A stretch of 64,000 bases of DNA from Epiperipatus broadwayi (taxonomy: Eukaryota; Onychophora; Udeonychophora; Euonychophora; Peripatidae), in assembly GCA_028023455.1 (NCBI GenBank), contig JAQFVV010012489.1, positions 4,262,575-4,326,574 on the forward strand. Direction: 5' to 3'. The stretch's first letter is position 1; every line of letters starts with the position of its first letter. Positions 11,012-23,294 of the stretch are shown here, piece after piece. Made by a program: the position numbers and the translations under genes. Below the pieces are notes generated by a model. The model was not told the DNA's origin. It was given only the letters and a program-made list of their open reading frames with translations, and did not search any database.

Positions 11012-12744
11012 CAACACCAGTAACCACATCAGAACATCTGGTTGCCTGACTAACATGGATAACTATTATTTTTGATTTACAATTGTATCATTATTACATA
11101 TGGTTTTTCAATAAAATTATTTATAAATATATATAAATCTTATATATGTTATAATTGCTTAGTATAGTGATTCAAAATGTCACATTTGCAACACAGGCAA
11201 ATTTATGCAAGAAATTACCAATAATCAATTTAATATCACTTGGAAATTATATTTTTTGCCATTTAATTATCATTAATTTTTATTAGAAAAAAAATGCAAA
11301 AAAAGATTGCAACTTTGTTTTAGGTGATGTCTTAATGTATATACATAATGTTAAAATAGTTATACTGAAATTATTAATATAATTACTATTTTACTTTTTA
11401 AATATGATTAAACATTATCAGATATAAACTTTTTTAAAACCATTACTTCAGTCACAAATCTGTTTTATGATATAATAAAAATTTAGAAAAAGTTTTATAA
11501 ATATATATTAATGTTGGAAATTTCTATATGTGCTCACTTTTTGTAAATTATTTTTGCTAATCTCTTTACATACCATAGATACATGTATATGTGCTTTGAA
11601 AATGTTGTATAACATTTAATATTATCTATGGATTTAGATTGTGGTGTGTCTTAAAAACATTCTATTGATATAGCATTGTTGCTATTTACATATGTGGTTA
11701 TTTAAAATGTGATTTAAATTTATAGATAAAAGACTATTGCATTGTGACTGATGGTTCACAGGTGATTATCATCAATCATTAAATGTATCAACTCGACTTA
11801 TTAAGATAATATATTTTAACATCTCATATTGAAAATATTAAAGTGAGAAAATCTTTTACTTAATGATGATGAAAAATAAAACACAAAATATGAGCTGATC
11901 TATTTATATTTATAAATATATAAATCTTATATTAATGATGAATGCAACTTTTGAACATAGTTATTTCAATAATTTTTTTTTAGTGGGAAAAAAAATTGAG
12001 ATACTCACTAAAATATGCCATTAGAAGTTAGTGTTATCACCAGGTGAATTCTTTAAAAATACTTGTGTGGTTTATTATTTTTGGATTAGAAATCAGGAAA
12101 ATCAATGTTGTAAGTAATTTTATGGAATAGGATCAATCTGTTACATTTTGTTGTGATGACTCTTTGGCTATGATTTGAGATTATATCTCATAAAAATGTC
12201 TTTGGAGGGCAACTTTTAGCAATGAAGTTATTTGAATAGATGAGAAATAAAAACAAACGTATTGAAAAGTATAAAGATTTATTCCTTTGCCACAAGAAAC
12301 TTGTTTATTAAGAGACTAAATTTGACATAATAACCTATCATTTGGTAATGAGGTCTTGCTTGGTAATATTTCATTAACATAACTTTAGACCTTATATTTA
12401 AAGAACTTTATCATTTTAATATAAAATATTAAACATTCATTTATATCAATTTTTAAACAAAATAAAAATAAAACAGTCTTCAAATAATCAACAACCAAAC
12501 AAAGACCATTACATCCCTCTAATTATAAATACAGAAAGAGAAGATGAGTAATTTAGTCACTGGTTTATCCAATTAACAAATAATAATGCTTGAATTGATT
12601 TCCATCTTTGTGTTACTATCCAGATAAAGATAAATAGATATCTATTTATGTTTCAGTATTAGATGGTTAGCTATGTTACTATACAATATATATCTGGAAA
12701 AAAATTGCTAAACCTGATTTATACATTAAACTTTTTTCTAACTT
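11012..12744. other. LINE 3' tail, then AT-rich DNA
   Basis: About 110 bases after the LINE stop codon are less AT-rich, end in AATAAA-like sequence near 11110, and are likely its 3' UTR. Beyond that I see nothing except A/T-rich sequence and a short TA-rich stretch near 11125. Confidence 0.45.
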
Positions 12745-12817
12745 CTTCCTCATCCTGGAATCAAACTCCAGTCATATTTATGACAGGCATAATGTGTTAT
12801 CACTAGGCAATAAGCCA
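12745..12817 (-). repeat. tRNA-Asp-like relic (SINE or tRNA pseudogene)
   Basis: On the minus strand: an A-box-like TGCCTAGTGATAACA, an anticodon-arm-like CCTGTCATAAA with GTC in the anticodon position, and a perfect T arm CTGGA-GTTTGAT-TCCAG. This resembles tRNA-Asp(GUC). The acceptor stem does not pair, so it is not a working tRNA gene. Confidence 0.5.
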
Positions 12818-14706
12818 TTTTTGCATCATCATCATCATCATTATTATTAAATGTTCTCAAAAATAATATTTATACAGAATAATGACCTATCTTCTGTTTA
12901 GTAGGCATATAATAAACAAAATATAGAAGATAAGGATAGAAAAAATTATATTTAGAAGAAAATTATTTTTATATGAGTTAGGTAACAAATAATTTTCTAT
13001 TCATACATAAGTCAATAACCAAATTTACGAGCATAAAACTATTTCAAAATTTAAATTTAATTAATTTTTTAAACCAAAATAATAATAAAAAAAACACTAA
13101 TAAGAGCTCATAAGATAATATAAAAATTAGGTATTCCTAGCAGGGTACATTGTTTTGCAATTATAAATTTAGTTCACTAATTATTTACATACTATTGTAG
13201 TCAAATTAAAATAATTCAGAGTTAATGCATATCCAATAGTTAAATACACCTGGGTCTCATTTTATGCAGATTATTTTAATGTGATTTTGAAGTTATATGA
13301 TTCATGTTTCTTTTTAATATCTTTCATATTTCACTATATTTATTAGATATCAAAAAATTTAAATTATTAATAACTTATTTTGACTTGAAATCCTTTTTTT
13401 TTTTTTTTTTCAAAATATAATGTTATGTTAGCAACTAACGTGAATATGGCCTGAAGCTGTATTTAGAATCTTAGCTTCTATGTAAATAACGTACTTATAC
13501 TAATGAGTAAATAATAATAATAGATTTATACATACATATAAAAATATCACAATAAATATTCAAAAATTTTAAACTTTTAAAATGTATTTTGTTAAATATT
13601 AACAGAAATAAATATTTTTTTAAATTTTTAAAATAAATAACAACAAAGATTTTATTGATTTTATAAACTGAAAATAATCTTTTTAATGATAATGTATAAT
13701 CTTTTTGTTTTGATTGTGATCTCATTTTTTAAATATAGAAACAGAAAACCATTAACACAGCACAAGACTGAAAGTGGTGCTAGGTGTACATGATGTCATG
13801 AATCTGATTTCTTACTAGTTCACAAATGAATGCATATTGTCAAATAGCAGTAATGATCAAAATATGTATGAAAAAATATAAAATTAAATACTGTAGTTAA
13901 TAAAAAAAATTGTCTTGTATTATTTTTTTTCAAATATTTGAACTTTTTTATTAGTCATACTTTATTTCCTTCTTTTTTTAATGCGAATTTTAAAGTAATT
14001 TTTCCTTGTTGCTTTGCTTTTCTGAAAATTACAGAACCCATGCCCCATTTTTCAAGGTAAGTAAAGTCTATTTTTGTGTGATTTCTTTTGTGCACATTTT
14101 CTGCGGAACCTATCTACCACATAAAACCAGACCCAGGTGTAGTTAAACACTAAAATAATAAATACTAGATAATTAGTCTAAGGAAATGTTTATCTTTTTT
14201 TAACTATTTTTATGTGCAGAATTTTAAATTAAATCTTTTTTACATTTCAATTAGATAATAACATAATCAATGATGGTGATATATAATCATAGACATCATC
14301 ACAGTTACAATGAATGAAAGACTATAATAATTCTTTCTAATACTTATTTGATATAGTATATTAGAACAATATCTTTTACAACTTGATTTTCACTTATCAT
14401 CTTTTTATTTTTAAAATTATGTTTACTACATTAGTATTTACCTCAAAATTTATGATGATCATATTTTAAATATGATAATATGTTGGATTACTTCCATCAT
14501 CTATCATTATATTGAATATCTAGAAAAATTTTTAATTTATCTAAACTTTTATAAATACAAACAATTGTTAGTAATAATACACAAATAAACAATATGGGCT
14601 AGTAGATTATTACATAGACTTTTGAGTGGTATTATTTTCCAATTCTTGTCAGGTGTTTCTGGTCTGATCAGTGATAATATTAGCATAAGAGATGAATTCA
14701 TACCTT
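12818..14706. other. AT-rich DNA, no gene recognised
   Basis: CATCATCATCATCA and a long T run at about 13391-13410 are the only distinct features. The 76-codon minus frame at 13495-13725 is rich in I, F, K and N and looks incidental. Confidence 0.5.
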
Positions 14707-14772
14707 TAGATTCTCGAAAAATGAAATTTACGCAGCACTCTAAACAACTGAGCTATTCTGTCAAAAGCATTC
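14707..14772 (-). repeat. tRNA-like tail of the minus-strand PLE copy
   Basis: On the minus strand: AATAGCTCAGTTGTTTAGAG (A box), then GAGAATCTAAAGGTATGA (B-box region). The same sequence in near-identical form follows the plus-strand PLE copy at 16661-16752, sharing AGAATCTAAAGRTATGA. It is therefore either part of the PLE 3' region or a SINE present before the copies diverged. Confidence 0.6.
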
Positions 14773-15566
14773 CGTAGAAATTTCATATAATTATCTATGT
14801 GGAATGGTTCAAGTCTTCTTCATTTCTCCAACTTGTATTAATATTTTTTTCTAAGAACAAGATCCCACATATCACTCGGCTGATTTATAGTATTATTTGA
14901 CATTATCAGAAGAGCAGCTTTTTTGAATTATCATATTCACACCTTTTTTTCTCTATGTAATATTTTTGTATTTTCACAATCAAATATATATTTATGTTTA
15001 ATAGTATATACATGGGTTGCTACTGTATACACAACTGTTTTTTTCTTTTTTAATCATCAGTTTGTGTTATCTCAATCATTGTTCAGCAGGGCAACAGATC
15101 TCACCCAGATACTTTCTTCACATTCTCATGGTATTTCATAGATGCAGATTTTCTTTAATATGTCTATCATTCGTGGGATTTATGAATACACCACTGTATC
15201 AATAATTGTTTTCTTTTTGGTGTCTTTTTTGTTGTCTATTATGGACTTTCTTGATAACAGTTGACAGATAACTATTTTTCATGGGAGTTTGATCTATGTG
15301 GATATTTCCATATTCCAAATCACTGATTTGCAAACAAACTTCCTTTGCTCTGTTCTATAGTGATAATATAACAGCATGTTTTGTGCTTCTGGTATGATTT
15401 CCTGTGGTTTCCTATAACCTGTTATATTTACTTTGTCATGAGGGAATCTTGACACAAGAACTTCTACAAATATCAATCTTTGTTCTTGTTCTGATTCCAT
15501 AATGAATTTAATTAAAGGGAATACTTTACCTATCGATAGTATAATGCAACTATCAAATTTCTGCAT
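14773..15566 (-). pseudogene. Penelope-like retroelement relic, RT thumb plus GIY-YIG
   Basis: Read on the minus strand, 15566-15294 gives FPLIKFIMESEQEQRLIF, VEVLVSRFPHDKVNIT and YRKP, the segment after the catalytic palm of Penelope-like reverse transcriptases (typical form: IKFTME, FLDVLV, VYRKPTHTD). Further on, 15150-15000 gives NCIYEIP, ECEES and NTKILHREKK, the start and following region of the GIY-YIG endonuclease domain. Compared with the plus copy next door, the stretch between these parts is shortened by an internal deletion. Several stops and frame changes make it a dead copy. PLEs use the GIY-YIG nuclease to nick target DNA for reverse transcription. The 3' part (14773-14880) aligns with the 3' UTR of the plus copy. 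The 5' end abuts the plus copy head to head. Confidence 0.75.
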
Positions 15567-15570
15567 AACA

Positions 15571-16660
15571 ATAACTTTCTTTCAATTTAACTCAGAATTC
15601 TTCCAACAAAATCAAGGAATGGCAATAGTTTCACCATTATCACTCTTGCTTATCAATATTTCCATAGGAGAAAATTGAAACAACTGTCATAAATACTAAA
15701 AGTTGTGGCTTCACTCTATTGATGATACATCTGTTGTAAGGCCACATGGTAAAATGGGTTTACAGTTATTATAGATAGGCATCAACAATATATCATTTTC
15801 CATTAAATTTACAATGAAATCAGAATGAAAACTAAAATTGGCATACTTATATTTTCTTGTCACAAGACTCATTCATGGCAAAGCAAAAACAACAGTTTAT
15901 AGAAAACTAACATACACTGACAAGTTATTTGCATATATATCCAATCACACTAGAAACACAAAACATGCAGTTATGCTATCACTATGAAACAAAGCAATGT
16001 AAATTTGTTTGGAAACTAATGATTTAAAAAATAAAAAAGATCTACATAGAGTAAACTCTCATGAAGAATGATTAGCTGTATGTAATCAAGAAAGCCTTTA
16101 ATTGACAATAAAAAGAAGACATCAAAGGAAAAAAATAATTATTTGTATTGTAGTTTATCCATGCAACCAGAAATGGCAGACAAATTAAAGAAAATCTGCA
16201 ATCAAAATAATGTTAGAACTGCTTTCCAAAGCCATAACACACTTTAAAGAATTCTGAATTCTACAAAGCCTAAACTTGAAATCCTGAATAACAAAAAATG
16301 CATCTATGAAATACTATGTAAATATTGAGAAGTATATCAGTGAATTCTTTTGCCCTGATGAAAAATGATTGAAAGAACCCAAACTAATGATTAGAATAGA
16401 AAATAGACATATGTCAACAGTAGAAGCTCATGTACATACATATGTTTGTTTGGGAAAATACAAAAATATTGGATAGAGAGGAAAAGGTGCAAGGAAGTTA
16501 ATTCAAAAAAGTTCCTCTTCAGAATCCTTATAAGTCAACCCAGTGTGGCTATATATTTTCTAGAACCTTACTCTTTAAAAAAAGTATTTTAAAATGTTGG
16601 GGGAATCAGGAATATTTGAACCAAATCACATAGAAAAATTTATGAAATTTCTACTGATTG
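15571..16660 (+). pseudogene. Penelope-like retroelement relic, RT palm to GIY-YIG
   Basis: One frame from 15571 reads FFQFNSEFFQQNQGMAIVSP, LSLLLINIS, then KLWLHSIDDTSVVRPHGK, then IKFTMKSE, FLVTRLIHGKAKTTVYRK and NTKHAV. These correspond to the PLE motifs G-AMGSPLSP-ANIF, the catalytic YVDDT (here SIDDT) and the thumb. After a frame change, 16186-16330 gives RTAFQSHNTL, TKPKLEILNNKKCIYEI and EVY, the linker and first motifs of the GIY-YIG domain. From 16440, W-IERKRCKEV and ILISQPSVAIY form the C-terminal tail. At least six in-frame stops show it is inactive. The N-terminal half of the RT is absent. It shares its 3' UTR-like sequence with the minus-strand copy. Confidence 0.85.
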
Positions 16661-16752
16661 TGGCCTTTGACTGATTAGCTTAGTTGGTTAGAGCACTTTC
16701 TTAAATTTTGATATTCAAGAATCTAAAGATATGAGTTTGGCTCCTATTATAA
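16661..16752 (+). repeat. tRNA-like tail of the plus-strand PLE copy
   Basis: TTAGCTTAGTTGGTTAGAGC is a good A box and ATGAGTTTGGCTCC a decayed B box. AGAATCTAAAGATATGAG is shared with 14707-14772. Downstream, GTTAGTCCAGCAACATCTC followed by ten A residues looks like a retroposon tail. Confidence 0.6.
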
Positions 16753-16789
16753 TATTGTTAGTTAGTCCAGCAACATCTCAAAAAAAAAA

Positions 16790-17975
16790 GGATAGAGTAA
16801 TATCACTCAAAACATTGTTTAATCTACTAACCTGTGTTGTCTATTTGTGTACTATTTCTAACAGTTAACGTGTTTGAAAAGTTTAAATAAAAGTTTAAAA
16901 TTTTCTACACATTCAATATTTAATTATAGATGATGGAAATAGTTCAACATATTATCACATATACATTTATTACACTTCTATTTTTTACTCTTTGATTTCA
17001 TATTGTGATCTTTTTTAACATTAGATATTCATTCATGTAACTCATTTTTGGACATCATTAAAACTGTGCAATGCTTTCAAATTGTCTTCTTTAACACTAT
17101 CATTTTTAAAAAATAAAATTAAAAAATAATCAAGTTATTTAGTAAGCACCTACATCTGGAAACTATCATTATTTCTTCAAGCTCCACACTAATTAAAATC
17201 ATAATATTTAAACTAGACTGAGAATTTTAAATATGAAAGCATAAGATAGGCATTTATTAAGTACTGTCATCTGGTAACTATCATTGCTTTCTAGATCTTA
17301 CTGTAAATGGATAAAGATAATAAAAAAGTATATTACTAAAACAGCAATAATAAGCCAGAGTCATTTGATATATCATATCATATTTTAATGATGTATATTA
17401 AATCACAGCTGACTTTAGTTATAAAAAAAATGTAAATATACCAAAATATGTATAAACTGAAATAGATTTAGTGTTATATGACTATGCAAGCAAGCTAGGT
17501 TAGATTGAAAACATTTACATGTTTTTTCAAGTTAAATTAATAGCTTGATATTATAGCACAGGTAAATTATAGGTGCTGTACAGCCATTATATTCCAGAGG
17601 TCTAGTTGCAGTGTTTCAATATCTAAATTAGATCTTCACTGTCAAACACTATAAGTTTGAAACTAAACTCAGGATTTTAGACAGAAAAACATAAGATAGA
17701 CCCTTACTAAGCACTGTTATCTGGCAACTATGATTACTTTCTAAAGTTTGCTGTAAGTGGCAAAAAGAATGTAAAAATATGTTTCTTGATTTGAAATGTA
17801 TACATAATCAATGCTGAAACATATCAAAACAAATTACTGATAATCACTAAATATTTTAGTGGTTGTTTTAAACTCCATATAGATAAAATGGGTTTAAATT
17901 GCCATTGTAGCACATTCTAATAATAAATAATACCTTTTAGTGTAAAATTATATATCAAAATTAATATTTGTGTCC
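16790..17975. repeat. AT-rich region with a thrice-repeated block
   Basis: No gene. A block of about 50-80 bp recurs at about 17139-17190, 17255-17335 and 17700-17785, recognisable as AAGYACYRTCATCTGGNAACTAT followed by ATTNCTTTCTA and CTGTAARTGG. The copies are diverged and unevenly spaced, so this is an old local duplication. Confidence 0.45.
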
Positions 17976-18066
17976 AGCGTTGGTGGCCTAAAGGTTAGCA
18001 TAGCTGCTTTCCAAGCAGCAGGCCCGGGTTCGCTTCCCAGTCAACACTTTGACATATAAAAATAAT
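17976..18066 (+). repeat. SINE with tRNA-Gly-like head
   Basis: GTTGGTGGCCTAAAGGTTAG (A box), an anticodon arm TGCTTTCCAAGCA with TCC in the anticodon position, and GGGTTCGCTTCCCAG (B box) match tRNA-Gly(UCC). The acceptor stem is imperfect and the sequence runs into CACTTTGACATATAAAAATA, the tail shared with the SINEs at 31429-31572 and 63858-63955. That tail marks it as a SINE rather than a functional tRNA gene. Confidence 0.75.
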
Positions 18067-18364
18067 AATATTTTATCAAGAAAGTTGCATTTTAATGTGC
18101 AATAATTATTATGAAAGTAAGTTATTTTTCTTATATTCCATAAAAAAAAAAATTGACTTAGTTAAGATTAGTTAGATGAAAATATTCAGGTTGGGAAAAA
18201 TTAAATAAAAAAGTTATATAATTTTATTACCATTTTTAATTTATATATTGATATAAAAATGAAATATTATACATCATAAATGCACTATACATGCATGACC
18301 ACTATTTCTTTTCCTTACACAAGCTATTAAAATAGTAGCAAACATCTTCATACAAAAATACCAT
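18067..18364. other. AT-rich spacer
   Basis: Nothing recognised. Confidence 0.5.
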
Positions 18365-18575
18365 CTAGTGCAAGCTATACTAATCAATAAATTCCTGAAG
18401 GTTTGAGCACTTAAATTTCTAACTAATGCCTACTCATCCAATATCCCCAGACTAGTTTTTAGCATTCAGATCTAAGCCTACTTGTATGAGGAAATTGGAT
18501 GAGTAGGCACTATGTAGGAATTTAAATACACAAACCTAGTGGCATGTATTGACTATTATAGTTTGCACTAACCAT
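18365..18575. repeat. Palindromic repeat P3, centre mostly deleted
   Basis: Left arm AGTGCAAGCTATACTAATCA and CCTACTCATCCAATATCC pair with right arm TTGGATGAGTAGGCAC and TATAGTTTGCACT. Only the CCAGACTAGTTTTTAG edge of the hammerhead-like motif remains near 18453. Confidence 0.65.
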
Positions 18576-20935
18576 ATATAAATTTTTGTGCATTCACACA
18601 AAGAGTAATACATTTAAAAATAGTACATTAAATATAAAATAATAGATTCTTTCATACATTTCAAGTTTTGGCTGTAATTCAATCTTTACATTAATTATTA
18701 TTGATAAAGATATTGCATATGAACTGGGCCCACTAATAAGAGATGTTTATTTTTGTAGGTTTAATTGAGTTTAAACAGCATTTATAATAATTTTAAAACA
18801 TGGGAATGGACTGGCCCTTCAAGCAGAGAAGTAGAATACCATTGATAGCATAAGCCATCAATGATACCCATGATCAGAATGAGGTGTGCAAAGCATAACA
18901 CGATTACATTTCCAGGCCATGGTCAACCTCAACTTTTGGATTTAAACCCCTGCCATCCAAAGCATTTTATTTGTTTTGAGAATCAACCTCAGGTACCAGC
19001 CAACCATATGTTATAGTCAGCATGCTTCAGACAACCTGCACCCAATCCAGTGCTTGACATATTCCATGACTAGTTCACACTCTGTCTCGGGAATCCACAG
19101 CATTTATTTATCACATAAAATAACTCTACACTAATTTACTGATGATGCAGTGACAAAAGAGAAAGAGAAAATAGACAAAATAAGAATTAAAGCAAACAAT
19201 AATATTTAATTATTTATGCACACAAATATTTAACACACTATAACAATAATACATTCTACATAAGAAAATTTTAATGATTACTTTAGACTATAGTTATAAT
19301 AGTTTATGAATTAAAGTTCATTTCATTTAAAATAAAGGGTCTAGACTGTGATCAGAATATATTTAAAAGTATCTTTACCTATGTTTTCATTTGTTTTATT
19401 TTCCAACTGGATGGCAATTTGTTGCTTTCTCTATGGCTTCATGGATTTCCTTCCAGGTTTCTGTCGAACAATGAGAGAGAGAATTTATGGCAGCTTCTAC
19501 TTCCCAATATCAACATTGTTTCAGGTATTGATTCAGGTGGGATAGTTGATGGCTGAGGATATGGGCATGAAGTTGTTGGACATTCCTATGGCTTCTGCAG
19601 CTTCTGTATTATATAGACCACAGCAATAAAGAGTGGTTTCTTGCAGCATTTAAAGTTCTTCAAAACTTCCAGACTGCATTTGTCTGCATACTGTATAGCT
19701 AGACTCCAAATTGAATGAATAATCCTGGACTGATTTACAGATTGCAGCCTGACTATATATCACAAACCTGACTAATAAATTGATGACTGGAACAACTTGA
19801 TCACAAAATGCAGACCAGACTAAATAGTGATAACACTAATAGCAATCCTGACTGTATACCACAAACCCAAATTAAACTGAACTGGACCAAAATGAGTTAC
19901 AGATTGAACAGCGGAATAATCTATCTTATTGCAAGCCCCCCCCCCCCCAACTGAAGAACAATAGCCAAGATGCTAACTTTTATAACATTTTTTCATTTGT
20001 TCTTGTTTTAATCATCTTTAATTTATCATAATTTAAATCTATATTTTTAATTAATTTTTAATTTCCTTAATTACATTTCATTTTAATTTAATCTTTTGTT
20101 TAGATTAATCTAATATCTTATCTTCCAGTAATCTTGAAAACTTAATTGCATTCCAAAGCTGATGTGATATTTTCACAGAAGGTTCTTTTATAACAAATTT
20201 TATTTTACATTTGTTTATTTTTAGCCATTTTATTTAACTATTTTTAAAAGGTGAGAATAAATTTTAAACTTTTTTATTTTAGATTTCACCTAAGATTTAT
20301 TTTACACATTTTATTCCCCTAACTTATTTTTGTTTTATAAAACAAAGAGTTTTCTTTAAAAAAGATTTTTTAAATCCTTTCCTATCCTCTTGCTAAGAAC
20401 AGTTTTATTCTAAAATAAAAATATGACATAATACTTTTATTTTTACAAGTTTGCATTTTAAAATCTATTTTAAAAACATACTATTATATTTTTTTATTTT
20501 CATTTTTATTAATAACTTAATCATTTATTTTAAATGAATAATATACAATGCGAGCTGTATGTAGTTTTTATAACACATATCTCACATTCACGTTATAATA
20601 TATATCATTCTACAAGAAAATTACACCTACTCAAAATTACCATTACAAGACAAATCTAAATCAAAGATTTTCTGTTCACGTAGACAAATTTATACATATT
20701 TGTTTATTTATTAATTAAATGTAGATGTACATGCATCTGAGCATATATATTTATATGCTTATGTTTATATCTTATACTGGCATACATACATATCTTTAAT
20801 TGAAATATCTTATAAAAAGTAATAAACTTTTGTAATAAATAAATTTAGTAAAAAATATATTTAATCAGCAAACCAAAATAATCCACATTAAATAACATAT
20901 ATATATATAATTTCTGTTCAAAAATATAAAAAAAA
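18576..20935. other. No gene recognised; mixed old repeats
   Basis: 18800-19100 and 19500-19920 are less AT-rich, with cryptic internal repetition of CCTGACTATATATCACAAAC and GACTAAAT-type words, probably decayed transposons. There is a 13-base C run at 19936-19948. The 65-codon frame at 19348-19545 has no recognisable motif. Confidence 0.4.
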
Positions 20936-21373
20936 ATGAACAAATGTATGGGCTTAGAACCAAAATACTTAGATTACTTACTTAAAATTAATTTGGATGC
21001 CATGCCGGTCAACTGGTTCCTCAGATATAAAAGATCTATCAACAAAGTCCAATCAATTTGCCACAGCTGTGGCAGGGATGAGGAAACATTTGACCACATA
21101 ATTAAAACATGCATGGATCTAGGTAATATTAAAACAATAATATTTAACAATTCAAAGATAGACTACTACAAAATACTTAATATAAAAGAATGCATTCGTG
21201 GAAGAAATATTCCTACAACCAGGCTGGCAATTTTCATCACCTATGCCATTTGGATTGTAAGGTGCAAGGCATAATACCAACATCCCAAGCCAGATGAAAA
21301 CCCATTATTTATTCAGAGCATAAAGAAAATTAAACAAAGAGACAAAACTCTTGCAACAACATTCATTTTTTAA
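20936..21373 (+). pseudogene. LINE ORF2 C-terminal fragment with zinc knuckle
   Basis: The frame starts KCMGLEPKYLDYLL and contains MPVNWFLRYKRSI followed by the zinc-binding pattern CHSCGRDEETFDHIIKTC. This W-F-R-K plus C-x2-C-H-C arrangement is the segment after the reverse transcriptase domain in many LINEs. It continues IPTTRLAIFITYAIWIVRC, meets a TAA at 21272-21274, and then carries on in the same frame as YQHPKPDENPLFIQSIKK to a stop at 21371. The in-frame stop marks a pseudogene. The fragment at 10796-11011 belongs to the same family and retains the corresponding C-terminus without that stop. No upstream RT is left, in keeping with 5' truncation. Confidence 0.8.
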
Positions 21374-22952
21374 GAGACATGGAAGCTATATCAGACTCTC
21401 CAATAAAGGTAACAAAGAACTTAACCACTAAATACCTAACCTTGTTTGAACTCAATAATGTTAGTTCCATAACTCATCTAATATTGTAATTTTTCATTAT
21501 CCAGATTTGTAATGTATCACCCATATTTACACTCATTTTATAAATACTGTTACACAAGTATTAATTAGTTTAATAAATGTCTTGAGGAAAAAAATGTATA
21601 TACTATGCATCTTTGTACTGTACTGGTTTAGACTCTGTTCCATTGAAAATAAAGCTAGCCTGACTTTACAAGCTTTTGAACTACATATTACAATAGGTAT
21701 AATAATGGAAAGGACAGAAATAAAGCATTTTAATGGATCAATAATGAGAAAAATTATCTAGGTCATAATTATTTTTTCTTAAGGTCACTAATATAGAAAA
21801 AAGATCAGGATAGTTAAAAATATTATTATTCCGAGGTCAAAACCTTATTAATATACTGGTCAACTAAACCAAAACTATGTAGTCTCCTGCAGATGCCAAT
21901 TTTAAAAATGTGTCATTCATACATGCACTTATCATTGATGATTTATAAATAGCAGTACCGGTCATCTTTCACATGGTTTTTACCAGCTTATCCATGATGA
22001 ATGCATAATCCTCCCATGTCATTATTTTATATAGAGAAGAAATTAAGAAAAGTACAATAAATGAAGCTTTAAACTTTCGTGATAGTAACCATTCTATAAA
22101 TCAATGTTATTTTTTAAGAGTTCAAATCACAGGGTAAAATCAGAATTCTGATTGGTAAAATTTTAATAAAAATAAAGTATTTTATAAAATAATAATAATA
22201 ATATTTATAAAATGTTAAAATAAACATTAATTTCCTCTGAATAATTTAACATTCTGTTTCCCTTTTAAATATGTGTTAATTTATTTTCACTCATATTAAT
22301 GCAATTTTTTTGAACACTAAAGCAATATTTAATATTTATCATAACTTATATATATATATTTATCAATTGATTTATATCTTGTTGTGATCTTTATTTGTAT
22401 TATTAAGATTATAGTTAAATTATAATAATTATATCATTTTATAAAGGATTTAAGCATATTGGTACTCATAAGTTAAATTCAGTCTAGGTAAATGATTTTT
22501 CTCCTATATAAATACATACCCATTTAAATGTATGCATATTTATTATACATTGGATTCATCCCTAAGTATCATATAAGAAGTGTAAATACAGTAAATAATT
22601 TTTGTTTTATTATATTCACATTATTGTAAGTCTAGATGTCCATTTCTCTCTCTCATTCAAACCTAGTTAAATATAGTTATTACACATAATCTGTTTGCCA
22701 GGTTTTTTATTTGGACTAATAGTGGGTAAATAGAAGAAGCTAAGATGTAAGAAGGTAGAGAGGGATTTGAATCTGACCTATAGATGTTTCTCATTTTAGA
22801 AAATGGTACTCTAGTCTGCAGCATGGCAGATATGTTTAAATAAATAAATAACATCTATAATGGCAAGGGATAGACTTTCTCTATATTTCACATGTTAAAC
22901 CACTAAACATCACATGATCACAACCTTTTATACTAGCACATAACTGTTATTA
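21374..22952. other. Probable LINE 3' sequence, then AT-rich DNA
   Basis: 21374-21590 may be LINE 3' UTR. The rest is AT-rich with TAA microsatellite near 22190 and nothing coding. Confidence 0.4.
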
Positions 22953-23064
22953 AACAAGGTAAAACTCTCCATACAGTAGCCCCATCCTGTGCCAACCAGA
23001 GAAATCAATGGATTCCAGAAGGATTATGCATGAAATCCCTGTCTAGTGCCTACTCATCCAATAT

Positions 23065-23104
23065 CCCTACACTAGTTTCTGGCTTGTCTCCTTCATCAGT
23101 GAGG
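23065..23104 (-). ncRNA. Hammerhead-like motif, left arm of P3
   Basis: Minus strand: CCTCA, CTGATGA, a three-pair stem II, GAAA, ACTAGT, then a G where the cleavage base (A, C or T) should be. Both core boxes are exact, but the G at the cleavage position should prevent self-cleavage. Confidence 0.5.
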
Positions 23105-23140
23105 AGCCTTGGATCTGAGAGCACTGCACCGAGATCTAGG

Positions 23141-23182
23141 CTCCTTGCTGATGAAGGTCACAAGCCAGAAACTAGTTTGGGA
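23141..23182 (+). ncRNA. Hammerhead-like motif, right arm of P3
   Basis: Plus strand: CTCCTTG, CTGATGA (23148-23154), stem II with loop TCACAAG, GAAA, minimal stem III ACTAGT, T as cleavage base, then TGGGA. Stem I is weakened by G-T pairs. Core boxes are intact. Confidence 0.55.
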
Positions 23183-23294
23183 ATATTGAATGAGTAGGCA
23201 CTAGATAGGAATTTTATGCACAAGCCTTCTGGCATCCATTGATTACTCTGGATGGCACAAGATGGCACTAGTGTATGGAGAGTTTTGCCTTGTT

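Larger units (their letters stand above)
22953..23294. repeat. Palindromic repeat P3, most complete copy
   Basis: This 342-bp imperfect palindrome begins AACAAGGTAAAACTCTCCAT and ends with the complement at 23294. Both inner arms are present, with CCTACTCATCCAATATCC at the left and its complement at the right, around a centre with GCACTGCACCGAG. Each inner arm carries a hammerhead-like motif facing away from the centre. A folded transcript would be one long hairpin. There is no transposase. Confidence 0.85.

Noticed and set aside
15294-15566. Intact 90-codon host protein on the minus strand
   Set aside because: It is the thumb region of a Penelope-like reverse transcriptase and continues, broken by stops, into GIY-YIG sequence.
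17976-18049. Functional tRNA-Gly(UCC) gene
   Set aside because: Acceptor stem is imperfect, and it is joined to the SINE tail shared with other copies in the window.
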